Shown: positions 35,436-43,583, counted from the stretch's first letter. The stretch: 64,000 bases of DNA from Dehalococcoidia bacterium (GCA_003142375.1 PLME01000004.1:131060-195059), one strand, 5' to 3'. Notes: a model not told the origin generated them from the sequence alone. A program made the numbers and translations.

Positions 35436-36394
35436 GGCGCAATCCTTGCCCTGTTGATCATGGAGTCCGCCAGGCTGTAGCGGTAGAAGGTTCCTGCCGG
35501 ATCGACGATGCCGTCCAGTATCTTCTCGATCTCATCCGGGTCGTTGGAGTCGATAATCGAGGCCAGCGCCGTCAGGAAATGGCTGCCCTGGTCGCGCACG
35601 CCCTCGACAGGTCCGTAGCAGCCGGTGCAGGGCATGTTGGCCTGGGGGCAGGGGGCGCCGCAGCCTCCGCGGGTGGCCACGCCATAGCAGAGCAATCCCT
35701 GCTCGAGAAGACATTTGTCGGGTTCAGGGACTATCTCGTAAGGCCTGTGGAAGGCTTTGATCTTCTTTTCATGTTTGACGCGGGGACAATCGTTGCATAC
35801 AGCATTGGACGGGTGGGCGATGACCGTTCCCTTGGGCGGCAGCTTGCCGCTCAGCAGCGCTTCAAGCGCCAGCCATGTGGTCCTTTCCTCCGGCGGGCAT
35901 CCGGGGACGAAGAAATCTACGTCAACCGTCTGGGCCAGCGTCCTGACCGTCTCCCACAGCAGCGGCAGTTCGAGCTCGCCCTCAGGGACATTGACTCTGG
36001 TCTGCGGCAATATCTTATCCACGTTATCGGTGGAAGCTGTATCTATGAAAGCGGTATCCAACACCATCTTGAGGTTGTAAAAATTGGCCAGGCCCGGTAT
36101 GCAGCCCTCGACGGCGCACGAGCCGTAGGCGATCAGGATCTTCGATTTCTGCCGCAGCAGTTTGGCCATATGCTCGTTCTCGGAGTTGCGGATGGCGCCG
36201 TTGAAGAGGCAGGCGTCGATGCTTTTATCGGCCATCTTCTCCACGTCGGCGTATTTGGTGTCGACGGCGACGGGCCAGAAGACGATATCGGCGGCTTCGG
36301 CCAGCTTGAGAATTTTGTCGCCGATGGCGAGGGTGGCTATTTCGCAGCCGCCGCAGGAGGCGGCCCAGTAGAGGGCGACCTGCAGTTTAGGCAA
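35432..36394 (-). CDS. mvhG: group 3c hydrogenase small subunit (MvhG type)
   Basis: The protein is 320 residues. Cluster cysteines are seen in ASCGGCEIATL, YGSCAVEGCIPGL and VPGCPPEERT. A second half has CNDCPRVKHEKK, LLEQGLLCYGVATRGGCGAPCPQANMPCTGCYGP. It has no signal peptide, so it is cytoplasmic. It overlaps mvhD by 8 bases and mvhA by 4, so the three are translationally coupled. Confidence 0.95.
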   Translation of the reverse strand: MPKLQVALYWAASCGGCEIATLAIGDKILKLAEAADIVFWPVAVDTKYADVEKMADKSIDACLFNGAIRNSENEHMAKLLRQKSKILIAYGSCAVEGCIPGLANFYNLKMVLDTAFIDTASTDNVDKILPQTRVNVPEGELELPLLWETVRTLAQTVDVDFFVPGCPPEERTTWLALEALLSGKLPPKGTVIAHPSNAVCNDCPRVKHEKKIKAFHRPYEIVPEPDKCLLEQGLLCYGVATRGGCGAPCPQANMPCTGCYGPVEGVRDQGSHFLTALASIIDSNDPDEIEKILDGIVDPAGTFYRYSLADSMINRARIAP

Positions 36395-36812
36395 CTTTGG
36401 CCTCCTCTCTGGCTTTAAAAGGGCCGAGCGCCCTGACTTTCTCGGTCATATCGTTGACAACATGGGTGAAGCGGTCGCCTTCGGAAGCGGAAACCCAGTC
36501 CAGGCGGAACCTGTCTTCTTCGATGCCCAGTTGTTTGAGCATCCTTTTGAGCAGCATCATGCGCCGCAGGGCCTTGTAGTTGCCCTCGGCATAGTGGCAG
36601 TCGCCAGGGTGGCAGCCCAGCACCAGCACGCCGTCGGCACCGAGCTCAAAAGCACGGAGGATAAAGGCGGGCTCGACGCGGCCGCTGCACATAACGCGGA
36701 TGGCGCGTACATTGGCGGCGCACTTCATTCGGGAGGTGCCTGCCAGATCTGCCCCGCGGTATGAACACCAGTTGCATAGGAACGCGACGATCTTTGGTTC
36801 GAAGTCTGTCAT
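36387..36812 (-). CDS. mvhD: hydrogenase iron-sulfur subunit MvhD
   Basis: MvhD passes electrons from the hydrogenase to heterodisulfide reductase subunit A. The 141-residue protein has FLCNWCSYRGAD, IRVMCSGRV and GCHPGDCHY, the cysteines that bind its [2Fe-2S] cluster. It ends in the usual helical tail. It is the first gene of the operon, 88 bases after the ArsR gene end. A promoter with a palindrome lies in that gap. Confidence 0.95.
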   Translation of the reverse strand: MTDFEPKIVAFLCNWCSYRGADLAGTSRMKCAANVRAIRVMCSGRVEPAFILRAFELGADGVLVLGCHPGDCHYAEGNYKALRRMMLLKRMLKQLGIEEDRFRLDWVSASEGDRFTHVVNDMTEKVRALGPFKAREEAKVA

Positions 36813-36830
36813 ATCAGTAAAGTAAAAGTA

Positions 36831-36846
36831 TTGACTTAGTCGTCAA
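36831..36846. promoter_or_regulatory. TTGAC-GTCAA palindrome, operator candidate for hydrogenase operon
   Basis: TTGAC and GTCAA are separated by six bases between the -10 box and the mvhD start. A longer 9-base arm pair AGTATTGAC / GTCAATACT is also formed with the -35 region at 36882-36891. The ArsR protein encoded just upstream is a natural candidate to bind it. Confidence 0.5.
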
Positions 36847-36858
36847 CAGGCCTTGTAA

Positions 36859-36887
36859 ATTAAACTACCAACCTGCTGAAATGTCAA
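36859..36887 (-). promoter_or_regulatory. sigma-70 promoter of the hydrogenase operon
   Basis: On the minus strand, TTGACA (36882-36887) and TTTAAT (36859-36864) are 17 bases apart. The position fits transcription of mvhD and all genes up to the terminator at 29.9 kb. Confidence 0.7.
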
Positions 36888-36899
36888 TACTAAATCTTT

Positions 36900-37253
36900 T
36901 TACCTGCCGGGTTGCTTGTCATTAGCCCTGGCTACGGGCCTCTTCAGGCGCTCACGGTGCAGCTGGGCGGTCTGGTCTGTCGCAAAAGCCTGCTTGACCA
37001 TGGCATCCAGGCCGGGGCAAGTCTTTTTAATCTCGCGGCTGTCCAGCGAGTAGAACACCAGCGGGCCTTCACGGCGGGCCTTGAGCAGGCCGGCGTCGTT
37101 CAGGATGCCCAGGTTGCGGGAAGCGCGGGTCTGGCTGATGCGCATGGCCTGTTTGATTTCCAGCACGCAGGCCTCCCTTTCCGTTAATAGGTAAAGGATC
37201 CTTAACCTTGTTTCGTCGCCAGCGGCTTTGAAGACTTTAAGTAACTCTCGCAT
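36900..37253 (-). CDS. ArsR-family transcriptional regulator
   Basis: The 117-residue protein has the winged helix of ArsR proteins: LKVFKAAGDETRLRILYLLTERE, VLEIKQAMRISQTRASRNLGILNDAGLLKARREGPLVFYSL. One Cys sits in REACVLEI and one at KKTCPGL, so it might sense metal or redox, but the classical ELCVC metal site is not seen. A TTATGC / GCATAA palindrome lies just upstream, so it may control itself. It is immediately upstream of the hydrogenase operon on the same strand and may regulate it. Confidence 0.85.
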   Translation of the reverse strand: MRELLKVFKAAGDETRLRILYLLTEREACVLEIKQAMRISQTRASRNLGILNDAGLLKARREGPLVFYSLDSREIKKTCPGLDAMVKQAFATDQTAQLHRERLKRPVARANDKQPGR

Positions 37254-37269
37254 TACGATCGCCTCATAT

Positions 37270-37289
37270 TTATGCGCACATGAGCATAA
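37270..37289. promoter_or_regulatory. TTATGC-GCATAA palindrome upstream of arsR-like gene
   Basis: Perfect 6-base arms are separated by eight bases, 17 bases upstream of the ATG of the ArsR-family gene. The position suits autoregulation. Confidence 0.45.
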
Positions 37290-37405
37290 GTAGTAAACTT
37301 GTGTGATATTTTACCGCAGTAATTTTAGCATGTCAAAATGAGTTTAGCCAAACGTGGTGCGGAAAATGGCGAAAAAGTAAAAAGGAGGGCGTTGAAGATG
37401 ATCTA

Positions 37406-37651
37406 TTGACGTATATTTCTTTATACCTCTATACTTTACTGGCTATGTTCCAATGGATTGAAAAAAACTTTCTAGCCATCCTGTTATATGTGTCTTCTGC
37501 CGCCTCTATTGTTGTTGGAGTATTTATTATTATAGTGCCTCTTGATGCGATACCGGGGACTACTACAAGAGTCATGCTTGGCATTGCAATGACGGCAGCC
37601 GGTATAACCGGGTTCATATATAACATGCGTGCTTTCACAAAGAATAAATGA
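37406..37651 (+). CDS. small membrane protein, two to three helices
   Basis: The 81-residue frame has two strong hydrophobic segments (about 23-46 and 52-72) and a basic tail (MRAFTKNK). A strong AAGGAGGG lies at 37381-37388, but the nearest ATG after it (37398) closes after three codons. The real start is therefore TTG 37406 or ATG 37445 (MFQWIEKNF). No family recognised. It stands at the GC-content drop that begins the island. Confidence 0.55.
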   Translation: MTYISLYLYTLLAMFQWIEKNFLAILLYVSSAASIVVGVFIIIVPLDAIPGTTTRVMLGIAMTAAGITGFIYNMRAFTKNK

Positions 37652-37724
37652 CATGAGTTTAGAGAACTGAGGCCCACCCTCCGCTACCTATTCTTCATCT
37701 GCATTGAGGGTATTCCAAAAACCA

Positions 37725-37753
37725 TTGACATAAAACGGCTCAATCGGTAGAAT
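37725..37753 (+). promoter_or_regulatory. promoter of tRNA(CAU)
   Basis: TTGACA (37725-37730) and TAGAAT (37748-37753) are 17 bases apart. The tRNA begins 13 bases after the -10 box. Confidence 0.75.
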
Positions 37754-37766
37754 TTTACTCCGGTGT

Positions 37767-37841
37767 GGCAGCGTAGCTCAGTGGTAGAGCAGGGGACTCA
37801 TAAGCCCTTGGTCACTAGTTCGAATCTAGTCGCTGCCACCA
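37767..37841 (+). tRNA. tRNA-Met (anticodon CAU), attachment-site tRNA
   Basis: All arms fold: acceptor GGCAGCG/CGCTGCC, D stem GCTC/GAGC, anticodon loop CTCATAA, T arm ACTAG-TTCGAAT-CTAGT and an encoded CCA. G1-C72 pairing favours elongator Met over initiator; tRNA-Ile2 cannot be excluded. The anticodon stem has a non-pair A31-G39. The last 46 bases (37796-37841) recur elsewhere in the window as integration scars. Confidence 0.9.
37796..37841 (+). repeat. 46-bp tRNA 3'-half repeat, copy 1 (inside the tRNA gene)
   Basis: The unit starts in the anticodon loop (ACTCATAAGCCC) and ends with CCA. It is repeated at 46343-46388 (one mismatch) and 48077-48122 (identical). A shorter copy is at 38878-38909. 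Confidence 0.9.
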
Positions 37842-37870
37842 AACCTCTTAAATCTTCCGCATTCCTTACA

Positions 37871-37905
37871 CGTCATTGCGAGGCGCATAGCGCCGTGACA
37901 ATTCG
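37871..37905. repeat. REP-like palindrome, copy 1
   Basis: CGTCATTGCGAGGCGC is followed by an inverted GCGCCGTGACAAT. A closely similar copy is at 48153-48187. Elements beginning GTCATTGCGAG are common dispersed palindromes in many genomes. Confidence 0.6.
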
Positions 37906-37972
37906 TATAATCGAAGAGACCATCATCCGAACAAGGATTCGTCAAAATCTAACAGGCTTATTTTGCTATCAC

Positions 37973-38032
37973 GTCAGGACAAGGGATTTCTATTTCTAAG
38001 GCTATTGAAGGCTTCTTATTAACCCTGCAAGG
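37973..38032 (+). repeat. 60-bp intergenic repeat Z, copy 1
   Basis: It shares ACAAGGGATT, TTTCTAAGGCTATTGAA and CCTGCAAGG, in the same order and spacing, with 54956-55013. Confidence 0.6.
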
Positions 38033-38092
38033 TGGTAGACAATACAATTGATAAAACATAAAATTGACGCATGAACGATCGGCGGATATTCC

Positions 38093-38800
38093 ATGCTTAA
38101 AATAATAGAACTATTACTATTGGTACTTATTTTGATGGCAATTTCATGTATGTATACGACTACATGCTATGCCAATTCAGCGGAGCCCCCATCAATATTG
38201 GTCATAGTTCCAAACTCGCCAGCCGACCTCGAAATTAGTATTGAAAATGTAAGAGCTAATAGAACTAATAAGGGTATCGAAAGCTATTACACCTTTTATC
38301 GTTATGATTTAAAATCCAACGATTATACTATGACGGTAACTACGGGTGGTAGATCATTTAAAGTTGTACCGGATACCCCGCTGCAGTTCTATAACAACGT
38401 GTTTACATTAGATTTAGAAAGGCAAACCCTGACCGCAGGTAAATCATTGTTTAGGTCTATCACCTTGGTATCCTTAAGGATAGTTTTAACACTTATACTA
38501 GAGGGTATTGTATTTTATCTCTTTGGTTTCAGAAGTAAAAGATCATGGCTTATTTTCCTAATTGTTAATTTGCTTACTCAAGGAATATTAAATATCTGGC
38601 TTAATACATTCATGCCTTTCAACGATTACATAATACTCTCCTTAATTTTTGGGGAAATACTGGTATTTATCATTGAGATGATTGCCTTTATGGTCATGGT
38701 AAAGGAGCATAGTCATTTACGGATTGGACTGTATGTGGTGGTGGCAAATCTGTTAAGCCTGATTGCGGGAGGCTATTTAATTACGTTGGTACCTATATAG
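38093..38800 (+). CDS. membrane protein with N-terminal signal and about five helices
   Basis: The 235-residue protein begins with a hydrophobic signal or anchor (residues 5-25, with Cys at 19). An exported domain of about 90 residues follows, rich in Asn and Thr (FYRYDLKSNDYTMTVTTGG). Four or five membrane helices complete it (about 125-232). The function is unknown and no family recognised. It is the only gene between tRNA repeat copies 1 and 2, so it is cargo of the first island segment. Its codons are AT-rich, unlike the hydrogenase region. Confidence 0.65.
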   Translation: MLKIIELLLLVLILMAISCMYTTTCYANSAEPPSILVIVPNSPADLEISIENVRANRTNKGIESYYTFYRYDLKSNDYTMTVTTGGRSFKVVPDTPLQFYNNVFTLDLERQTLTAGKSLFRSITLVSLRIVLTLILEGIVFYLFGFRSKRSWLIFLIVNLLTQGILNIWLNTFMPFNDYIILSLIFGEILVFIIEMIAFMVMVKEHSHLRIGLYVVVANLLSLIAGGYLITLVPI

Positions 38801-38877
38801 CATGCGCCAATTTAGGTTCATTGATATTGTTATTCAATCACCCATATTAATGTTAAAGCCTAGTATCGCAGGTCCCT

Positions 38878-38909
38878 GGTCACTAGTTCGAATCTAGTCG
38901 CTGCCACCA
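38878..38909 (+). repeat. tRNA 3'-end repeat, copy 2 (32 bp)
   Basis: Identity to the tRNA runs from GGTCACTAG to the final CCA. The anticodon-loop part is not preserved. The following 160 bases hold no convincing gene; a short stop-bounded frame ending near 39029 may be a gene relic. Confidence 0.85.
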
Positions 38910-39071
38910 AACTTTTTATTGCACCAGTCATTGAACAGGGGATTGGTCAATAGTCACTTGAATACGTCTTGATAAGGAAATGGTAAAGGAAGCTTCGGAA
39001 GGCGTGGCAAAGGTGGTAATGGAGGAATAGAGGTTTGGGCTGGGAAGTGCATGCCATACGCTCTTCGTTGC

Positions 39072-39266
39072 TCATGGTTTTACCATTTTCTTTTTGTATA
39101 AATAGGCTATGGCACTTGTCACCCAAGCAATTGTCAATCCGACACCGACTCCACGGATATAGTGGTTATCTATAAGATACCCCACCACAATGAATACCAC
39201 GCTCAGAACCAATTCGAATACTATCAGCGTCGTATCCAACCGATTCAAAATGCTTTTTCTCCACAT
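39072..39266 (-). CDS. small membrane protein, two helices
   Basis: The 64-residue protein has two hydrophobic helices (about 13-31 and 36-56) and a basic end (YKKKMVKP). A good ribosome site (AGAGGTG) lies before ATG 39266. No family is recognised. Confidence 0.6.
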   Translation of the reverse strand: MWRKSILNRLDTTLIVFELVLSVVFIVVGYLIDNHYIRGVGVGLTIAWVTSAIAYLYKKKMVKP

Positions 39267-39544
39267 GCTTTTTCACCTCTTTATCATAATGTTCTGCCAC
39301 TACTTAGATACCCTGTCCTTAGGGCGGGGTTCTTTATTTAGGCAACCTCTTAATCGAGGCTTCACCTTTTTCGATAGCTAGAATGAACCAGTGCCAGAAT
39401 ATATATGTCTATATCCCCACTGACCCCAAGCCAGAGCATTACGTAGGGTATTATACAACTAAACTTATATCCACGGTCCTATTGATCTTCTCCTAATTCG
39501 AGACTATCCTCTCACGCACTCTAACGAGAATAAGGAGAGGTTCA

Positions 39545-40495
39545 ATGTCTACAAAAGCAAAAGTTACTACAATCAAGCAAGCCATTGATAGCTTCCTGCT
39601 ATCCTGTAAGGTAGAGGGTAAATCCTTTGGCACAATTGAGTGCTATTCGGATAAACTAAAAGGCTTTCTGTGGTACGCCACCAATTACCACTGGCCCGAT
39701 GATATCCAGTTAATAACTACTGATCATCTGAGGCAATTCTTAGCCTATCTAAGGGAGACTCCACATAGGTTCAATAGTACCTGCCCACGAGCCATGAAGC
39801 CTATCAACTCTACCACCGTTCAGAAGTATTACCGGGCATTATCTGCCTTGTTTAATTGGTTAATACGTGAAGAATTGCTGACATATAACCCATTAATCAA
39901 GATCAAAGTACCTAAAGCTGAGAAGAAAGTAGTTAAAGCTCTGTCGTATGCTGAAGTTAATCAAATTGTATCCACATTTGGTAATCGGTTCGAAGATAAG
40001 CGTAATAAGGCGATCATACTGGTCTTGGTGGACTGTGGCTTAAGGTTAGGAGAGTTGCTCAATATAAAAATGGCTGATGTAAATATGCAGCAACAATTAC
40101 TTAAAGTTGATGGCAAAACCGGAGAACGCGTGGTAAGGTTCGGATTGACTACAGCTAAAGCATTACTGAAGTACATGATGGCAAGACAGGTATTGAATGG
40201 ACATAGTGACCAGTTATGGATAATCAGGGAAGGTACTGGCTTGAAAGATTCAAGTGTTGAGACTTTATTTATCAAGCTGTCGAAGAAAACAGGCATACCA
40301 GTACATCCACATTTATTGAGGCATACATTTGCTACTTTGTGGCTAAAGAATGGTGGTGATAGCTTGATGCTGCAAAGGTTACTTGGACATACAACATTGA
40401 TGATGACGAATAGGTATTGCCAGGCAGTGGGTTGTTATGATGCGGTGGAGGCACACAAGAAGTTTAGTCCGGTGGATAACTTCAAGTCTAGTTAA
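39545..40495 (+). CDS. tyrosine recombinase / phage-type integrase
   Basis: The protein is 316 residues. The N-terminal SAM-like core-binding domain (residues 8-110) includes IDSFLLSCKVEGKSFGTI. The catalytic domain has Arg in CGLRLGELLNI, Lys in VDGKTGERVV, HLLRHTF, LLGHTTLMMTNRY with the second His and the nucleophile Tyr. All the catalytic residues are present. About 26 residues follow the Tyr. The start has AAGGAGAGG before ATG. It probably acts at the tRNA(CAU) 1.7 kb upstream, whose 3' half is repeated in the island. Confidence 0.95.
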   Translation: MSTKAKVTTIKQAIDSFLLSCKVEGKSFGTIECYSDKLKGFLWYATNYHWPDDIQLITTDHLRQFLAYLRETPHRFNSTCPRAMKPINSTTVQKYYRALSALFNWLIREELLTYNPLIKIKVPKAEKKVVKALSYAEVNQIVSTFGNRFEDKRNKAIILVLVDCGLRLGELLNIKMADVNMQQQLLKVDGKTGERVVRFGLTTAKALLKYMMARQVLNGHSDQLWIIREGTGLKDSSVETLFIKLSKKTGIPVHPHLLRHTFATLWLKNGGDSLMLQRLLGHTTLMMTNRYCQAVGCYDAVEAHKKFSPVDNFKSS

Positions 40496-40619
40496 ATACA
40501 ATGCTTCATCTTTTTTGGGGAAGCTGTACTGTCCACTGCCAAATAGTGAACATAATATAGAAAAGGGTATAATTATTGTGGCTAGGTCATACTGAAATGA
40601 AAATGAAAAGGAAAGGCAT

Positions 40620-40958
40620 ATGGTAGAACACGAAGAACCCAGAGACCGCAGAATACACGGAGAACACGGAGAACGAGAGCCACATAGGTGGCCACCTGGA
40701 AAAGGCACTCCAAGCTATGAAGCCTCACACGAGGTTTACCTTACCAAGGACTTCGGATCAGAAAGGGAGGGAGACCTGATAGCTTTTATCAACAAGCACA
40801 TCACTGAGTTTAAAGGGAAGACTGAGGATAAGCAAGGCATCCCTCTAATGCTTTTTGAGAGGCAGCAAGACGCTCACAATTTTGCTAATGAGATCAGTGC
40901 CAGACTTAATATAAGCAAAGAACACATAACAGTTAAGGCACGGAAATATACACGCTAG
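40620..40958 (+). CDS. hypothetical protein
   Basis: The 112-residue frame has a charged, repetitive N-terminus (EHGEREPHRWPPGKG) and a more regular C-terminal half (DLIAFINKHI, then HNFANEISARLNISKEHITVKARKY), which looks like a small alpha/beta domain. AAAGGAAAGG lies before ATG. No family was recognised. It follows the recombinase on the same strand. Confidence 0.5.
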   Translation: MVEHEEPRDRRIHGEHGEREPHRWPPGKGTPSYEASHEVYLTKDFGSEREGDLIAFINKHITEFKGKTEDKQGIPLMLFERQQDAHNFANEISARLNISKEHITVKARKYTR

Positions 40959-40980
40959 CATATTTAAGCTTAGAAATACG

Positions 40981-41195
40981 AAATTCTGAGAGAGTCATTC
41001 ACAATATCCGCCATGCTGAATTTTTCTAAATTCTTAACCGGGATATATATTCAAATAGTAACCATATTAACCTTAGTGCCAGTGGGATGGATACCTGGTC
41101 AGGGCTATATAAAAACTGGTTCTTTTTGGTGAAATACTCCGTGTATTTATGAAGAATCTGAGGATAGATTTAGGGATGCGATGGATTGGGCGTAC
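40981..41195 (+). repeat. intergenic composite repeat XY, copy 1 (gap 40959-41260)
   Basis: The X part (40981-41050: GAAATTCTG, CATTCAC, TTTTTCTAAATTCTTAACC) and Y part (41110-41195: CTGGTTCTTTTT, GTGAAATAC, GGGATGCGATGGATTGGGC) recur at 43.65-43.96 kb and, for X, at 46.1 kb. No gene is seen in this gap. Confidence 0.6.
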
Positions 41196-41260
41196 CGGTC
41201 TATAGGTAGTCAGAAATGCCTTATAAATATGTGAAATTTTGAGAGAGCTATCCTCTAACG

Positions 41261-41476
41261 TTATTTGCCCCAAATCTTAGCATATAGAGGGATCGATATC
41301 ACCAGAGCTACAACAAGAAATATCCACCATGTCCATATTGGCAACCATATTGCCAGCAGCAAACCTATTGCCACTCCAGCAAGAAACTTGACCGTTATAA
41401 ATAGTATCAGGTGACATTTTGATAACTGTCTTAACTTTTCTATCCCTTTATCATACCAACTGACAATACCCGTCAT
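41261..41476 (-). CDS. small membrane protein, two helices
   Basis: The 71-residue protein has two hydrophobic helices (about 23-43 and 46-66, the second Trp-rich: WLPIWTWWIF) and a basic N-terminus (DKGIEKLRQLSK). GGAGGT is well placed before ATG 41476. The function is unknown. Confidence 0.6.
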   Translation of the reverse strand: MTGIVSWYDKGIEKLRQLSKCHLILFITVKFLAGVAIGLLLAIWLPIWTWWIFLVVALVISIPLYAKIWGK

Positions 41477-41516
41477 AGTATTTACCTCCTGTCTCAGTTA
41501 CGAAATCATGATAGCA

Positions 41517-41565
41517 CAGATGCGGTAGAGGCACATAGGAGGTTTAGTCCGGTGGATGGCTTGGC
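41517..41565 (+). pseudogene. recombinase 3'-end scar b
   Basis: The sequence matches the end of the recombinase gene (D-A-V-E-A-H-R-R-F-S-P-V-D-G) but no catalytic part is left. The frame continues to a TAG nine codons on. Confidence 0.85.
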
Positions 41566-41734
41566 GAAATACCTATATTAGTCCAGTTATTGGAATATGC
41601 CTATTTGTTCCCCAATCTTAAGTCAAATTTAGGAATTGTCAGTTTCATATCAGGTATTTATAAGTCAGCCGTCAAGTATAACCAAAACTACTCCTCTATA
41701 CTAAGCATAAAGTAATATCGAGAGGAGGTTAAAG

Positions 41735-42127
41735 TTGAAAAACAAATCCCTTATTGTTTTACTGACATTAGCGCTATTAACAATAGTTGTGGCCACAGGT
41801 TGCAGTTCCTCGTACGTAACCAGGGAGCAGTTCACGGCTTTACAAAATCAGGTCAATTCACTCAGCAACTCACTCAATTCAGCTCAGCAACAACTGGCGT
41901 CAACTCAGCAACAACTGTCTTCAACTCAGCAACAACTGTCTTCAGCCCAGCAGTCGCTCTCTCAAGCGCAATCCAAGCTGCAGCAGCAGAATACGTATGG
42001 TACCTATGCGCAACCGTCATATCAACCTAATATTATCTATCGAACCTATCCATACGGATATCAAAGCTATCCATATGGTTATCAAACCTATCCCTACGGA
42101 TATCGATACTATCCATACGGATATTGA
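41735..42127 (+). CDS. coiled-coil lipoprotein with C-terminal Tyr/Gly repeats
   Basis: The 130-residue protein has a lipoprotein signal (VVATGCSS), then a coiled coil with four perfect 7-residue units of the type QQLSSTQ (residues about 45-80). A tail of about 30 residues has four copies of YPYGY. It resembles Lpp-like or surface-stalk lipoproteins, and the tail may bind to the wall or to itself. The TTG start (41735) has GAGGAGG before it. Both coding repeats are visible as near-identical DNA repeats. Confidence 0.75.
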   Translation: MKNKSLIVLLTLALLTIVVATGCSSSYVTREQFTALQNQVNSLSNSLNSAQQQLASTQQQLSSTQQQLSSAQQSLSQAQSKLQQQNTYGTYAQPSYQPNIIYRTYPYGYQSYPYGYQTYPYGYRYYPYGY

Positions 42128-42214
42128 ATTACAGAATCTAGTAAAAGTTAATATCGGTTAGGCTGTATATCCAATTATGTCATAATATTTTCACTCAAAT
42201 TCTGTAACACGCAC

Positions 42215-42721
42215 ATGAAACAACTCATACGAATAGGTGTTTCGAGTTTTTTTATCGTGGCCTTGACTTTAAGTTGTCAATCACCTGTTCCGACGGATAT
42301 TCCAAACGAGCAATACCCGGCGGACATCAGTGGGCGTGTTATCATGGCTGAGTTTCTGTCAGAACAGGGGTCAATTTACAGGCCTCCTAATGACGAGACT
42401 TTCTGGGTCGTAGACATCACTTTCACCAATAAGGCGTATGAGCTACCAGATATTAGCGGTTACGACCACTGGAATATCGTGGTTGGGGATAAGTATTATT
42501 GGATACCAGAGTTGTTGAAGCAGGATAGACTGCCGCTTCTTAACGTCCCTGCAAACCAAACTGAGAAAAAAATAGTGTGCTTCCAAGTTCCCAGCAGTTT
42601 GAAGGTAGGAGATGCTAGACTGGCATATCAGGCTCAAAAACTAGTCTCTTTTGGGCGGTTGACTGGTGATGGGAAAGTGGCTGGGTATGATTGGGGTTCG
42701 AGAACGGCGGTCAATAAATAG
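42215..42721 (+). CDS. lipoprotein, function unknown
   Basis: The 168-residue protein has a lipoprotein signal (LTLSCQS, Cys near residue 21) and one compact beta-rich domain with WVVDITFTNKAYELPDIS, resembling DUF4352-type immunoglobulin-like domains. No enzyme motif is seen. It follows the coiled-coil lipoprotein on the same strand after 87 bases. Confidence 0.65.
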   Translation: MKQLIRIGVSSFFIVALTLSCQSPVPTDIPNEQYPADISGRVIMAEFLSEQGSIYRPPNDETFWVVDITFTNKAYELPDISGYDHWNIVVGDKYYWIPELLKQDRLPLLNVPANQTEKKIVCFQVPSSLKVGDARLAYQAQKLVSFGRLTGDGKVAGYDWGSRTAVNK

Positions 42722-42825
42722 GAAATGCCGATGCTAAGAACGCTCATATTGTTAACCTTGGTCTAGCTGGTAGTGCCCATGCCCGATCAGGGTAAGATTA
42801 AAGTTGCACATGCTACAATGAAATA

Positions 42826-43212
42826 ATGAGACCAATACTAATCAAAGTTGTCTGGGGAGTCTTTGCAGTCCTCGTGGCGCTTTTCATATTCGCACTGACT
42901 CCATTCAGGGAGCAGTTCGGACGTTTTGAAGTATTTCCTGGCATTCCGCTAATTGTACTGGGCCTCATGTTGGTGGTCTTGGCCGCCACACTAAACATGA
43001 AGACCCTCCTCAAGTGTTTTCTGGTAGTTGCTGGAGCTTCGGCCATCGGGTGGCCCTCCAGCCTCTTCCTGCACAATTTTCTTTATTATTACTACCCTAC
43101 TGAGCCAATAACTTATATTCTCTTTTTCCTTGTTTTTCCGCTTTCCTTCGCAATTGGCTCTACAGGTTCAATAGTCGTCGGCTTAATATCGTTGTTACAT
43201 CGCAATATATAG
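42826..43212 (+). CDS. membrane protein, four helices
   Basis: The 128-residue protein has four hydrophobic helices (about 7-26, 39-58, 62-83 and 95-124). There is no recognised family. It is the last of three plus-strand genes in this segment. Confidence 0.6.
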   Translation: MRPILIKVVWGVFAVLVALFIFALTPFREQFGRFEVFPGIPLIVLGLMLVVLAATLNMKTLLKCFLVVAGASAIGWPSSLFLHNFLYYYYPTEPITYILFFLVFPLSFAIGSTGSIVVGLISLLHRNI

Positions 43213-43354
43213 GTAATTTACGACTGCTTAGACTTACGATAATTGGGCGTAGTGCGCATGGCGCCACTCAACATAAGAACACAATTATTGATATTCGATC
43301 TGAGTAATACAAACTTTGAATTCAATTGGAAGAGATTACAGTCATCTGAACACG

Positions 43355-43501
43355 CTACTTTTTTGTCTGTTTCTTGATTGTTTTAAGCTGTTTGTCTTTT
43401 CTTGCTTTTCTTCCATCCGGATTTCGAATTGTTCCCTTTGGCAAACCATGTTTTTTCTCGATGCTCCCAACAGTTATATCACTACGATCTTTACGTGGCA
43501 T
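43355..43501 (-). CDS. small basic protein, 48 residues
   Basis: Reading the minus strand gives MPRKDRSDITVGSIEKKHGL, then PKGTIRNPDGRKARKDKQLK and a Lys-rich end. GGGAGGT lies before the ATG. About one third of residues are Lys or Arg. The sequence reads like a real folded motif (a DITVGSIEKK-GLPKGTIRNPDGRxAR pattern) and might bind nucleic acid. The family is not recognised. Confidence 0.55.
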   Translation of the reverse strand: MPRKDRSDITVGSIEKKHGLPKGTIRNPDGRKARKDKQLKTIKKQTKK

Positions 43502-43583
43502 GTAATCAACCTCCCATTTTTGATCGTATTAAATATAGATTATCATGATATGCTTGTCAATTAATTGTCTATGTACTAACACG

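Noticed and set aside
37763-37999. Open frame across the tRNA coding THKPLVTSSNLVAAT, and like frames at 46313 and 48041
   Set aside because: These are translations of the tRNA gene or its repeat copies, a known source of false genes.
39391-39494. Possible 34-codon frame upstream of the recombinase
   Set aside because: No ribosome site and no protein-like pattern.
41930-42127. Short DNA repeats as a CRISPR array
   Set aside because: The repeats are coding heptads and YPYGY units of a lipoprotein, without spacers or cas genes. No CRISPR array is seen in the window.
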